DNA of 64,000 nt from Owenia fusiformis. Taxonomy: Eukaryota > Annelida > Polychaeta > Sabellida > Oweniidae. The DNA is taken from assembly GCA_903813345.2 (NCBI GenBank), contig CAIIXF020000010.1, forward strand, positions 806,001-870,000, written 5' to 3'. Shown in pieces: positions 32,845 to 47,800 of the stretch. Below the pieces are notes generated by a model that saw only the letters and a list, made by a program, of their open reading frames with translations, did not search any database and had not been told where the DNA came from. Position numbers and translations under genes: made by a program. Numbering within the stretch: position 1 is the first letter of the stretch; each line of letters opens with the position of its first letter.

Positions 32845-35800
32845 GTAAGTCAAAGTTATGTTTATTTGATAAAAACTCCAGTCATCATACTATTACATGT
32901 ACTCATGTATTGACTTTAGGGTAGACCAGAAAACATTTTGGCTCTTTTTGAAAGTTTGAATTTATTGTTTCTTTATCCAGACTCTAATGATGCCCATTAT
33001 ATCTAACATGGTGACCATTTACCCAATGATATGCCTACTGGTATATGTTGGGCCTAAATGATAAATCTCGTTTGAACTACCACACTGTATGTACAGAGAT
33101 CGCCTAGTATTAAAAGTGGGTGATCAAAGACTCGACAAGATGCGCAAAATCCAAAATGTCGGAGGAAAGGTATGTTTGTTTGTCTTCTCTTTACCAGTTT
33201 AAAGTCATTTTACCTACAGATGGTATTCCATATGCTGTATAAGAGACTCAAGATTCATTTGGTAACAGGATTCAGTGATTAAATCAACCGAAATACCTGA
33301 ACTGAGTTGATAAAAGAAGCAAAATCAAAAACCCGTCGAACGAAAATGTATTTTTCACAAAATTTTCTGTTTTTAGATTGCCAAAACCACAAAACCAATA
33401 TCATCTATGGTTAATATACATAAAACTTAACATTACATGCATATCAGACGTTCCAACCCCCCTTCAGTATCGAGTAAGGAGGATGTTATAAAAAACATTA
33501 TGATCAGCCAAGTGAGTGATTTTACCATGTGGATTCTAATGATATGTTCTTTGCATTTCAGAGTGGTTGGATTTACATGTTTCTATTGTCCTTCACTACG
33601 AACTGTTAAATTTCATAACATTATAAATCACCTTATAGAACATCATGAAGATGAAATGATGAAGATGAGAAAGATTATTGAAAACAGAGGCAAATTTAGA
33701 ATGATTAGAAGAACTATGAGCTTGACAAGTAAAGATTTGGTTTTAATTATAAATCAAACAAATCTTTAATGTACATATGACCAAAGCCTAAACTGGAACT
33801 TTTCCTCAGCCCATCCACATAACGCTGTCTAGAATAGCAGAGTATTTATTTCACTTTGTTTCTCTAAAAACGCCCACTGGGCGTTTATTTTGCATTCGAT
33901 AACATACAATTCTAACATTTTCAAGCTAATCACCTATACACCTTAGTTGAAAATTGATCAATTAATCTTCTGAATATTGAACTATAGAGCAGCTTTCCCC
34001 TATACCTATCATTTACATATGACCCAAGTTAGCCACCTCGTGGTGAAACTGGGAACTGACTACTGGCATCTACTGAAGGTCATTACATTTTTCTATAACT
34101 TATTGATACCTTGCTGCAAAAGAATGATTTAACTCCCCAATGAAATAGAAAGTGTACAATTCAGATTTAATAAGTTTATTATGAGACCCCATGTCCATAA
34201 CAACCACAATCATGACAATGGATGATACAGTGACATACATTTTTATTTATGATTTATTCAATTCTTGCATTACAATTCGACAATCTTCTTGGATGCCAAG
34301 GTGTTAAGTTTTCATACCTTGGAATCAGAGGGTAAAATAAATGGACTGAAATGTGACTTTAAAAACTGTTCCATTTATAATGTGTTACGCTTCAAGAGGG
34401 TTTTCTCTTAGCAGTGTACAGTGTACATATCATATTGTATTCAAACATAGACAGAATAACAAAATATACGCACACAGTGACCATTTAATCGAATGAATCA
34501 ATGAACGGTGATGTACATGTTTATTTTAATTTGGACATACATTTTGCATGAAACCCCATTTTTCTTCTCTTTAAAGCATCTGCTGAAACTCACGCTATAG
34601 GCCGATCAATTCATTTCTGTGTTAAAATATTTATTCCATGTTATTTAAGAGGAAACGTGGACTTTATCATGGTCAAATGGAAGCCCAAGACCCTACCTAA
34701 GTATAAAAAATTAAAGTGAGTAAAAATCTTCTATTGTTTTTGATATTTTAAAGCTTTTTAAATAAAACAGCACATATTATATCGCATTTATATCTTTACA
34801 TCGTAAAATCAATCTTGTATACGAAAAATGGTCAAAGTAATATATATTTTTCAAAGCATATGGGTGTTCTTGTGCCTACAAAACCTTATTGAATCACCAG
34901 TAGCGTGTAATATAAACACAAATAAATCTTTTAAAAATAATCGTTACAAGATATTTGAATTTTGCGCATCTTGTCGAGTCTTTGATCACCCACTTTTAAT
35001 ACTAGGCGATCTCTGTACATACAGTGTACCAGTTAACTTCAGTTGACGCCTTTCCTACATGAACCCTAAAACAGGTTTTACAACTTGATTACTTTGTATG
35101 ATTCAATGCAGAGAAAATGTGGAACAATCAAAATCAAGGGGAAACAAAAAATGTGTTAGTGAGAGGGACTCAAATTATAGAGGAAAACAGATAATGTTCC
35201 AAGTAGGCTTATAAAACATAATAATGCTATGCTTGAAATGATACACAGCTATATATTCACTTATAAAAGGTTGTTAATAGATATTAATTGATATCTCCAT
35301 CAATAATCATTATAGGGAATATGAGAAAAAATAGTCAAAACAACAAAGTGATGAATATTCTGATTTCCTGTTTGAAACATTTATGCTGCTACCTTATTAC
35401 TCTAAAAACACAATGCCAGTGTGGAATGATCAAAGGTAAAAACATAATTTCAGTGTGTAATGATCAAAGGTAAAAGCACAATTTTAGTGTGTAATGATCA
35501 AAGGTAAAAGCACAATTCCAGTGTGTAATGATCAAAGGTAAAAGCACAATTTTAGTGTGTAATGATCAAAGGTAAAAGCACAATTTCAGTGTGTGATGCT
35601 CAAACGTAAAAACACAATATTCAGTGTGTAATGATCAAAGTTAAAAGCACAATTTCAGTGTGTAATGATCAAAGGTAAAAGCACAATTTCAGTGTGTGAT
35701 GATCAAAGGTAAAAACACAATTCCAATGTATAATTATCGAAGGTAAAGGCCAGTGTGTAATGATCAAAGGTAAAAGCACAATTCCAGTGTGTAATGATCA

Positions 35801-38800
35801 AAGGTAAAATCACAATTCCAGTGTGTAATGATCAAACGTAAAAACACAATATCAGTGTGTCCAGTGTGTAATGATCAAAGGTAAAAACATAATTTCAGTG
35901 TGTAATGATCAAAGGTAAAAGCACAATTTCAGTGTGTAATGATCAAAGGTAAAACACAATTCCAGTGTGTAATGATCAAAGGTAAAAGCACAATTTTAGT
36001 ATGTAATGGAAAAGTATTTCAGTACTATTTGATTGATTCCTGATCTACAAGGTATGCATAAAGTCCATTAGTCCACGTCCCAGTAGAGAAACTGTTATTG
36101 TATTTATTGGAATCCTATATCATAGAATAGATTGATCGAGAAACAAGTTGATGGAAAATTAATATATGTACCAATTCTGATCGATTTCAACCTTTTTTAG
36201 AGAAACATACCATAACATACCATATAGTGAATCCTATCATGCACACTTAATGAGAGATCATCAGGCCATTAGGTTACGAGCTAAAACTACATACACGTAA
36301 TTAGTGATCGTGAGACCATTAGCGCTAAATTGCTTTAAAACATGATGTCAGTCTATTGATAACAAAAAAATGTTTATGATCTACGTCAGATCAGAGATGA
36401 GTGAATGTTATGAGAGAATCAGTGTGGTTAGCTGTGCCGTTCTCTTTAACACCCATATAAGGATATGTTAGATAGATCAGGTTTACAAGTTTATATTCTT
36501 TATCTCATTTCAACCCACCGTTTTTTTCAAATTACAATGCTTTAGGTAAAGATATCTGTGCCTATAACCAAATCAAAAAAATGTTTTTCTCTTTTTGAAA
36601 ATCCATGGCTTTAGTGTTCGTTTTATGAAATAATTTGATAGCTATACAGTATGTTTTTGGTCAGCCGAGTCAGCTTCCTTGGTTGCAATTAAAGTTCTTA
36701 AATGTGTAAAAATTGAACATAAAAAGACTAAATGGAAATAAATGCATTCCCCATACAAATAATGTTCCTCACAGTTAATGGTGCCCAGATTCCAAATAGA
36801 ATCTGGGACCCAGACTTGTCTTCGAGTTATGTGTGCAAATTTTAGCAGAATCAGAAAGCACAGTTGAAATGGATTATTGGGGAAGAGGCCTGGCACCATT
36901 GTAAAAATGGCATTGGTTGCTTTTGATAGCATAAGTGAAATATATAAACTACTGAAAGGATTGGGCGACATAATTATCGTCACGATACCTTCGCCTTATT
37001 GAAAAAAGGTTTTCCATTAACTTCACTGGTGCATTTATAATCATAAAAAATAACACAGTGTGATTGTGATTGAATTAACTATTGATTAATCAGTAGATAT
37101 GCAACTTTCTGTTTAGTTGCCATGGCAACCTACTATGATAGTTTGTTTATAATCAAGCTACCCAGGCAGGTAGTGACACTTCACATTCAACTCTATCGAA
37201 TTAATCAAGTTTCCATTTCTGTCGAGTAGTCAGAAAGTGTTTCGAGAATTAATAGCTTAATAAATATTATTTGCATTAGCAACCCCAGTATTGACATCGC
37301 ACGATTGACGGAAAGCTCCAAAGTTTGCTTTCAATTAGACATTGTTATAATTTACTGAGCAGAGAAGTTTGCAATGTTAGCCGATTAAAACAAGATTATA
37401 ACGTGCGTCATTTTAGACTTCAATCAGAATTATAAACAGTGATTTTATTAGCTAATAATCTTTTGTGAAATATTTACTAATTAGCAGTCTGGATTGTACA
37501 TCGCTATTTTTGTATTCATATTTTTTTGATCTGATTGGTACTAATTTATCATTTATTAGGAGAGTGTGAAATATTGGCTAGAATGTGATGTCACTTTTCG
37601 CATCATGTGTCCCATGATCGTGTAGTTGTGAATTCCAGATGTGACTTTTTATTCTCCTTACTACTATGTAATACTAACCCGCATATTATGAAATATGTGC
37701 ATTCGAAAAAAATTACTCTTTAAATGGCTACTTAAATTGTTTGTCTTTTTCAAACATAATAATCATATTTTTTCTTCCCATGTCATTTTTTATAATTTTA
37801 TTTTATCGAAAAGGATACATTTTTGAACTCTTAATATCACGCCAGGGCTCTCACCAGAAAAAAATTAGGGTGTGGTGCTTGTTACTGCGAATACACGATT
37901 TGAAGCGTCAGTAGAGCGAACGCGCGAGCGGAGCGAGCCTAAGCGATTAAAAATATTTTGTAACTATATTCACTTGCAAAAGTTCTTAATTTATGCATAA
38001 TTTGTGTACAATATTAGAAATATACATTATACCTTCTTCTATTGAATCACTGCAAACTTTCGGATTCTGAATTATAAACTGCTGGATTGGCAGGTCATAC
38101 ATTTTGACTTCCTGTTTACTTGCTGAATTATAATCTGCTGGATTGGCAGGCCATACTTTTTGACTTCTTGTTTACCGGCAAGTATAATTCACTCAGTATT
38201 TCTCAAATACTGATGATTATCTGTCAATTTCACTTAAGATTTGTCTTCTCTAAGGTAGGTGGGTTCATGTTCTTTTATTCTGATTACGTTTTGAGTAGAA
38301 TTTACAATTAGTTTTATAGAAGAGATAGGTTGAATTTTTTTCAATTTTTTTTGATCTTGGCCTTGGGCCGTAATCTGCTGTGGGAAAAGTGCGTCCAAGT
38401 GACTCTGAAGCTCCTTGCGCAATTATTTTGGCGCAGAAGCGGTACTTCACGTTCAATACAAATATGGCTGACAGGTAAAAGAAATTTGTTTATAAATCGT
38501 GATTTAAAACGATATTAGCGTGAATTTTCAACAATTTAGGCTGTGGTTCCTACAGTTTAGACTGGTTACTACCTTCTATTTTGGATAGGTTGTGGCGGCA
38601 CTCAATTAGAGTGTGGCGGGGCGCCACACTCTAAAAGCGTAGCGAGAGCCCTGCACGCCCGGTGATCGTGAATATGGGACGGAGGGGGGAGCAGGCAATT
38701 TCTGCTAGGAAATTCAACAAATCTGGAAGATTTATTTTTTCAAGAAAAAGTTTACTATTGAATTGCTAAATGGATAGGCGCACGGTATGGTAGAATATGT

Positions 38801-41800
38801 TAGGTTTTCTGGGATTTTTTCTGAAACGATACGCATCTAAGGTATGAGATCTATTAAAAAAGGCGCAAGGCCATCAACAGGCACAAATCAACGTTTTTGC
38901 TATAAATCAAGCAACAATGGTCTGGACGACCTGTAATAAATACTTGTAAGTGATGTTATCACTTTCGCGACTTTAAGTCCTTTTACTCCTAATGACCCCA
39001 TTTTTCAGTCTCCAGGGGTATATCATCCAGTTTCTTACTAAGTTAATGAGTTCAATTTTCAAATACAAGAATTCGTGTGAAGTTGTTTCACTTTATAGAA
39101 TTATTACTCCCCCCCTCCGTCCCCTCCCCCCCTCCGTCCCATTTTATTTATTTTCGATTATTTTTTATTTTACGTATGGAAACTTATTTTATAAATTCAG
39201 CAATGACATTAATTTAGTTATGATAACATCACTTACAAGTATTTATTACAGTTCATGTAGTCCATTGTTGCTTGATTTATAGCAAAAACTTTGACTTTTG
39301 CACGTTGGTTGCGTTGCGCCTTTTTTAATAGATCTTATATCTTAAAAGAGTATCGGTTGAAAAATAATCCTAGAATACCTAACATATTTTATCATACCGT
39401 GCGCTTATTCAATTTGCAATTCAATCGTAAACTCTCCTCCGTCCCATTTTCACGATCACCGGGCGTGAATATGGTTCCTGTTCTGAAATATTTGCTGTTT
39501 ATTACTTTTTAAATTCTATTCTATTTTTCTCTAAAATGATAATGAGCCAATAATAATAAAGCCATTGCATAATAAAGTATGCAAGGGAAATTAATTAAAT
39601 CTTGTTGATTAATTACACAGAGGGATTTTTCAAGGACATATTCTGTTATCACATCACCATTTTCAATAACATTTACTGACAGAAGACAGAAGTGAAGGTT
39701 ACAAGGAGTAGGTTATTCAGTAGTGAAACATATCATATCAATATCATGAGATTTCATGGTATTTTTACAAAAAATGGCACGATCACCATAGAGGACAAAT
39801 CTGGCGATCCCACTTTCTGGCTATGTACAGATTAAGAATTCCCTAACAAATCTAGCGATCCCACTTTCTGGCTATGTACAGATTAAGAATTCCCTAACAA
39901 ATCTAGCGATCCCACTTTCTGGCTATGTACTGATTAATAAATCCCTAACAAATCTGGCGATCCCACTTTCTGGCTATGTACAGATTAAGAATTCCCTATC
40001 GTGGGAAGTGTAATTTGAAGAATATTATCATATCTGTATCTCATATTTTTATGACACCGCCAAGATTTGTTGACAATATTCTTACTGCCTCCTACTGTTT
40101 AGTGACCACTATACACAAATATGGCATTTATTTTTTATTCATCATTTTTTCCCACCAAATATTTTTTTATTCTTTGGCTGGCTAATTATTAGCTGACAAT
40201 ACCTGCTTATGCTCATTACAGGTGTGTTGATAGTGATATTGATAGTGATAATATCAACAGTTTTGATAACAGCAAAATCATTGCTGATGATGATATCTGG
40301 TATCCCTTATTTCATACTTTGCCCTGTTTATTTTAATGCATGCTTCAGATCTTTTTTAGCAATAATATTGATAGTTTAGATAATAATGATATTATGGCTA
40401 TTAGTGATATTATGGCTATTGGTGATATTTTGGCTATTAGTGATATTTTGGCTATTAGTGATATTATGGCTATTGGTGATATTTTGGCTATTAGTGATAT
40501 TTTGGCTATTAGTGATATTATGGCTATTGGTGATATTTTGGCTATTAGTGATATTTTGGCTATTAGTGATATTAGTGATATTATCTGAAATAGGCTAATG
40601 CTAATTTCAGGTGTGCCCTATAAACAGTCTTTAGACCAAAATTACTTTTATCAAATTCTTTGAAAGACATCCCATTGAAGTAACACAGGATTAGATATGA
40701 TTAGCAATTAAAAATGATATTCCACGTCATTTAAGTCATGAATTGAAGGACATGACCTCTGTAATACTGTGTGAAACTTAGGTGTTGACATATTGCCACA
40801 CAAATGATTCATTATTATATATATCAGGCCCATAGCCAGGGGGGGGGGGTTCGGGGGGTTTGGGCGAACCCTGGCCAAAATTTCTTTCAAAATCATGCAG
40901 TTTTTCACCATTCTGACCATTTTTTGTATGATTTTTGGCCAAATTTGCCAAAGTGAACCCCCCCCCTAGAATTTTTGGGAAAAGTGAACCCCCCTTGGAA
41001 AATTCTGGCTACGGGCCTGTATATATATATATAATGTATGATAATACCATGATATTGTATACCATTGTACATATTCAATTTAATTAGCTGTGAGGCTCAG
41101 TTATAGATTTACTAATCATAAAGCTAGATGTAGATATCATATTATAGTAGTTACAAATTACGTTTATTTTGACGCATATGTATGTTACAAATTGTAAAGA
41201 CTCGTGTTTCATCTTCTTTAGCCATATCAGCGATGGAACCTGATCTAGAAAATAAGGTTGTTCCTGTTGATTGTACTCAGATAATTGAATAGCTGGCAGA
41301 TATTGTCAATACATTGGCAAAGCAACACAATGTTATGAATGTAAACAAAGATGTTTAAAATATTAAGAGAGTATATGTTGCCATGTTTAAAACTGAAACA
41401 AATCTAGCAAATCCAAATATGGAAAAATCCATATTTTGACAAGTGCAGAGAATCTGAAACACTTTGGAAAAAATGTTCAAGATTTTAGAGTTTTAATTAT
41501 TTAAATCATCTGGAATATGTTTTATGGGATCCATTTTTAATTTTGGACTTTTGTTTCTCACACAAATACTATATCTAAATACATTCATTATTATGTCGCA
41601 TTCAAGTAGATACTTTTTTTAACCAATTGGCAACTTTTGAGATTTTCAACCTCTAAATGAACTCTAAATAATTTCTGTATTATCTACAAAAATATTATTT
41701 TGTCTGAATCTGACAGTAACAAATGAACTTGTTTCACACCTCCTAATTATGTAAGATATCAACTCAGATTATCTTACATGCAGGTAAGTGCTTGTCCATG

Positions 41801-44800
41801 TTTTTTAGTTTGATGAAATAAACAATTTTATATGACATATAAACAATTTTATATGACATTGATGTCACCTTCAGCTTATACATGTTACATTATGTCCTTC
41901 TAATGTCTATTAAATCATGATCTATTAACTCAATTTGTATTATTATTATTAATTTTCATGCCCAGTGCTTTAGTCGAGAGTGGCTTGTAACTTGTAAGTC
42001 ACTATCAAGGGCTCCTTATAGGTATTTAGTTGTAGTTCCGGCATTAATGACAAGTGTGAGGTCAGTCAGTGCTTCGTTACTAACCAACTTTACTTGGTAA
42101 GAACTAAATTAATCTCAATGATGGCTTTCTTGACATTTGACAAATTTGTGATTTGTATTGAAATGATCTATTTGTATTAATGTTAAAGTCATCTACAACT
42201 TGCCAAAATAATATATTATTGTAAATTTTGACAAAAAGGTTTGTCATGAAATTGTGGAAAAAATGGTGTCATATTTGTGGAAAAAATGGTGTCAAAGGTG
42301 TGTAATACGTTTCAGCTTATGAAGATGATGAGTGACACTGGTTTGATTGATTTGTTTACTGTAATGTCTTACTGGAAAATCTAACACCCTCAAGATAAAT
42401 GTGACAAACATAACAAGTGTTGGTTCACTGAACCTGAAATTGTCCTTGCCTTAGTATAGTTAGTGCCTGTGCCAGTAGCAAAGCTATTACTTCAAGAGAA
42501 AATATGGATTCATTAGTCAAGGTTTGTTCATTCTAGAGTGAAATTCAAATGTACTTGGTTACCTGGAGAATGTAATTGCCACCTTGAGAATATTACTGCC
42601 ATCTTAAGAATATAATTGCCACCTTAAGAATATTACTGTCACCTTAAGAATATTATGTCAATAAAAGTCTGTATTGCCACATTGAAATATTGAGAATATT
42701 ATTGTCACCTTGAGAATATTATTTTCACCTTAAGAATATCATTCCCACCTTAAGAATATTATTCCCACCTTAAGAATATTACTGTCACCTTAAGAATATT
42801 ATTGTCACCTTAAGAATATTATTGTCACATTAAGAATATTACTGCCACATTGACAATATTATAGTCACCTTAAGTCATCTCAAGAATATTATAGTCACCT
42901 TAAGATAATAATATTATATTATGTTATACTCCACTTTTGTGTGATAAAAATTATAGGAGTAGCCAGGTATGACGCACAGTTTGGCAACTGCTTTACCAAA
43001 ATTCCACAGTAACATCCCTTGGTTATATCCCTCGACTATTAGATCCTGGTTACGCCTGTTAATATCCTGAATTGAGATTCAAGAATATAGAATTATCTAA
43101 ACCATAATGACTAACAAATGAGGATCAAATCAGCCTGCTAAATAGACAGAAAACATAAATTCTAACTCTCTAAATATCATCATTTTTAAAGCTACTTTTG
43201 ATAAACCACTGTTGTTTTGATCAGTGGCTACGTCCTGTCTGTCCATTTTTTTGTATTCAATCTTCCGCCATCATTCCTGCTTTAGCTGTTCTTTCATTTG
43301 CAATTCTGGGTTGTTTGGGGATTCACAATTCTGGGTTGTTTGGGGATTCGCAGACCTGGGTTGTTTTTGTTCACTGCAAAAAGCAAAACAACTCAAAGAG
43401 CTAGTTTTGTAAATATTCCACATTATTCATTGTTTTAACTAAATAATTAATAATAAAGTCGATCGATCGGTCAGTCCCCTTTTCTACTCGTAATTTCGCT
43501 TTTCAATTATTATGAAATTGAAGGTTCCTTGATAGGATTGGAAATGTAATTTGGCTTATTCTTTGTGTTCACGTATGATCGAGATATTCAACCCGGTTGT
43601 TCACCATGGAGATCCTCCCATTTGATTGTCTCGTATAATTGAAGGTTATCATAATACAAGATGTACATTGTCGTTTAATTACTCATTATCCTATCCCACT
43701 GGTGTTGCTGTTATCTTGTTTTATTCAGCTTTGAAGTCAGTGAACTCTCTCATGAAATATATGGAACTGTTGTTGCTTGTAGTCTATGATTGATTAGGTG
43801 TAACTTGCATGCAAGCAAAAATGTGAGACTTTGCACTCGTTTTTGCACAATTTTTTAACATTTTGAAATCCATGATATCTTGTACAAATAAATGTATGAA
43901 AGTAACACATCTAATGCATATAATCTGAAATTTGAGAAATCAGAAATATGAAATGAGGTATGATTTTAGGATTATTGATTACCAAGTGCCTTGAAATCTC
44001 AGCTGTAATAAGCAGTCTCTTTGATAATTGGTGTTTTTGTAAACAAGTGTTGCCTCATGTGCTATGGCTAGATAGCAAACTGCCATGAAATGTGCAGCCG
44101 TGATGGTCGGACCCTAACAATTAATGCCTCCATATATCCCATATTTCACTGCACTGCATTGTCTCAAGGTTCTGTTAATGGTGCTCTACTGATTGTGTAC
44201 TTGCCCATAACTGTCTGATGGGGGAAATAAAGAAAGATGGGAATACGCAAGCATCGCAAGTAATGTTCTTCATTAAACGCTTTAAGATCACCTTGGCGAT
44301 ATGGGATTAATTAAGCCTATACTTTATTGTTAATTATCTCAAAAAATCTGATTACGACACCTCCTGGTGAATCGTATGCCCATTGGAGAATTTCATCTAC
44401 TGATATATTCGTAATATTTTTATTAGAAGTCAATATTGATCATAATGACTTGTTAAAAATCTTGATATCTTATCTAATGTTATTTTCAATTATTGTATGC
44501 TTGTGTATGGAATATCATTAAAATAGTACACAATTGTAAATTATTCCATCATAAACATCGTTCACTAATATTCTACTTTAATCATAAAGAAATGTTCTCC
44601 GTCTTTGGATTCTTTGAAGCCCTTAACTGTTCCATTGTATATGGAAAAACAATCTAAAAAACAAACACTTTCAATACAATTGAGCTCAGGAAATAGAAAA
44701 TCTATGAAAAAATGGATACATACACATAACCTTTCAATAGAGTCACCAGAACACGGCTTTTGTCATATTGGTTACTGTGCGACAAGCAGCTAGGATACCA

Positions 44801-47800
44801 TAGACGGGATATCAATATCATTTCTCTCACTTTAAAGGATTTATTATGATATTGTAAATAGTTTGTGTGTAGTTTTTGTTAGGTACCTCAAAGTAATCAA
44901 AAAGTAATTAATGGGTCTAATGAGAGAGTAGCTAATTACCTTTTTGCAGATGGACATGCATAAACAATTTTGATTTATTACATGCAGTAATATCTTAAGA
45001 TCAGGAATTGTTTCTATAAAAAAGGTTAATAGCATAGAAATTGGTCACCTTAAGAGTTCAGATTTGTTCTTCTCTGCTTTCCTTCACTTGTTTATATAAG
45101 AATTACCTAATTTCCCCTTAGCACTATACAGTATGAGTGTTGCATCAAACCTTAAAAATTAAGTGAGATTGTTCCGATTATATTTCTTAGAAATAAAAAT
45201 GTAAAGCCTTGACCAATATCTCCCCCTACCTTCCCCTTCCAAACCCCTTTACAGTGTTAAAGTGAGCATGGGGGGCGGGCAAGATAAGATTACAAAAAAG
45301 AAAATACATAGTACTTTATAATTACAAACTGCTTCCTGTTTTTTATCCTGGAGTATTCTCATAATTAAACGAGAGCATACATTCGGGAAATAATTTTGTT
45401 ATCAGGATGGACATCATTTATCAGAATTAATGGTGAAAGTGTTAGTGAACCTCCCTAACAAGAGTATATGTATTTTATGTGACATCACTATGAACCAAAA
45501 TGGATGTCTCTCACTTTGATTTTTCTCAACTTAATTGTTTTTGTGTGATTGCAGCGCCCTCAGCGTAGTTGCAGTGTGCCCATACTGCGTGTGGGGAGCA
45601 GTAAGTACAGACAGGGTGTATTACAGCTGATGATCCATACCATAGACCCTCTTCATGATGGTAAGTGCATCATTCCTACACTAGAGGGCATATCCCATAA
45701 TGCAATAGAAATTTGTCAGACGGATTTTCAATTCCTGTTATATCGTGTCAGTTATTATATCGTAGTATATTGTTACATATTAGATGCACTGCATGAAATA
45801 ATCCCAGTAAATAGATTTGTATATAATTAATTGATTGTGTCATCAAAAAATGAATTGCACATAATCGCTTTTTCCCCAAAGATGTTTGAACTACACGCAA
45901 TTGCTTTTACCCCTAATATTTTAAGTGCACACAAATGCATAAACTACTTTTATCCTAATAATTTAACACACACCCAAGTTTGAACATTGTAGTACACATT
46001 TCAGAACACTTTTTAGCCCACTTATCTTATGGATACATCTTCATTGTTTTTTATTAAGTAAAATTGTTCAGAATAAAGCTACATTGTTCCTTGGTCCATA
46101 TTCTCAGCTTGCGACGTTCATGGATGTAGACATTTATCCCGGAACTATATTTATAGAGCATAATCAGTGTAATGGGATTATCTATGAGTCTTTTATCATG
46201 GAAACAAAAGCGTTGTATAGCCTATTATTTGTCATAATTGTATTTGTGTGATGAGGGAATGTGATGTCTCGGCTAAATCAACTAAATTGTTACATCGGTA
46301 TATAATGTAAGTCCTGCATATTGTCCCTGTCTTTTCTCTAGTTTCATATTCTCTCTTTGCAGTAGAGGAATAGGGAGCACTAGGGCATAATGCATGACTG
46401 ATACATTTCATGCTTCAGTTATTCCTCAGTTATATTCTGAAGGAGAAATAATCATTTGGTTTGTATATTCTCTGTAAGGGGGGGGGGGACTTTTCATGAA
46501 AGTCTCATATCAAATCTCCCCTTTTAGAATTGTTCAAGGGTTATTCATCCAAAAATGCTCATTAGTTTAATGAACAAGTCATCTCTTTGGCTCCAAATCA
46601 AAATAGGAGAACACTTGAGGCTCTATACAAGACTATTCATAATTGGGGCTCTATACAGGACTTTTCATAATTGGGGCTTCATACAAGACTATTCATAATT
46701 GGGGCTTCATACAGGACTATTCATAATTGGGGCTTCATACAGGACTATTCATAATTGGGGCTTAATACCAGACTATTTATGCTATTATTTTAAATCTTCC
46801 ACTGTAGGTGAGCGTCCCATTACAATAACAATCCCAACCCGTCCTGCTACTGCTGATCTTATCATCTCAAATGGTATATACACATCACATACTGAGGAGA
46901 CATATTCCCACAATGCATTGGGCTCATTTCTGTTGCATTCTGGGATTGTGTCTCCTTCAGAGTTTTTGGTACTATGATTGGCTTCTAGAGTGTGATTTTT
47001 GTGATTGAGAATGTTGATGCCTTTTTTCTTATTTTGATACCTAAACATGCTTGAATGATAATGAATCCAAACTCATGTGATTTACTCCTCAAAACAGAAT
47101 ACTAAGCTGACATAAGTCTCATTTTCTAGAAAGATTTGTATCATTGAATAAGTGATTTCAGAATTTGTTTTATATCATTCCCCAACAAAAGTACAAAACA
47201 GTCAACTTGAAAAATAGATTTCTAAAATGAAGTCATGGTGTCTCGTATGAAAAATATACAAATCCTCTTAAAGTGAAAGAGAAAGCATTAAGTTTTTTCA
47301 GTGTATATTGTCTTGTTCCCTGGTATAATTTTACCTGCTAGAAGAGGTCTTTCAATTTAGAATGTCAACTCATATTAGTTTTGGGAGTATTATCATTCTT
47401 TGACTCGTACAATTTGATTCACTATATTGAAATATCTCTTGCTGACACCAGAGAAGTTTTTAGGTGCAACTTTTGTCTTATTCATTGCAGCTTTTGCATA
47501 CTCTGGCACAACTTTTTGGAATACATGCATTTTTCTCTGGTGTCAGAATTTTAAAAGAAACTTGAAAGAAAGCTTAAAATATTCACCTTTTCTTTAAGCA
47601 TTGTACCTTTACTTTATTTGTCACTTCTTATAATTTTTTTTATAGTAGGTGTTTTATTTAATTATCTCCAAACTAACAGAGCTGACACTTTGCAGTAGAA
47701 TGCAAATGAAAATGCCATTAGATATACAATAAGTTCAAGCTATATGCTCGTTTGGGCAGCAGATAAAAGTGATATCCTATGGTTTTGAAAAATTAGTCAA

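Noticed and set aside
33512-33561. Possible 50-base intron (GTGAGT..TTTCAG) in the transposon's frame
   Set aside because: Removing it shifts the frame away from the zinc-finger-like motif, so it is not supported.
35398-36005. CRISPR-like array of regular repeats
   Set aside because: Units are contiguous with no unique spacers, and the host is an animal; it is a minisatellite.
36642-36983. 113-codon minus-strand frame
   Set aside because: No recognisable domain or splice context; taken as chance in intron 1.
40340-40598. Two overlapping frames with 6-residue repeats
   Set aside because: Produced by the 18-bp minisatellite; no start context, domain or splice support.
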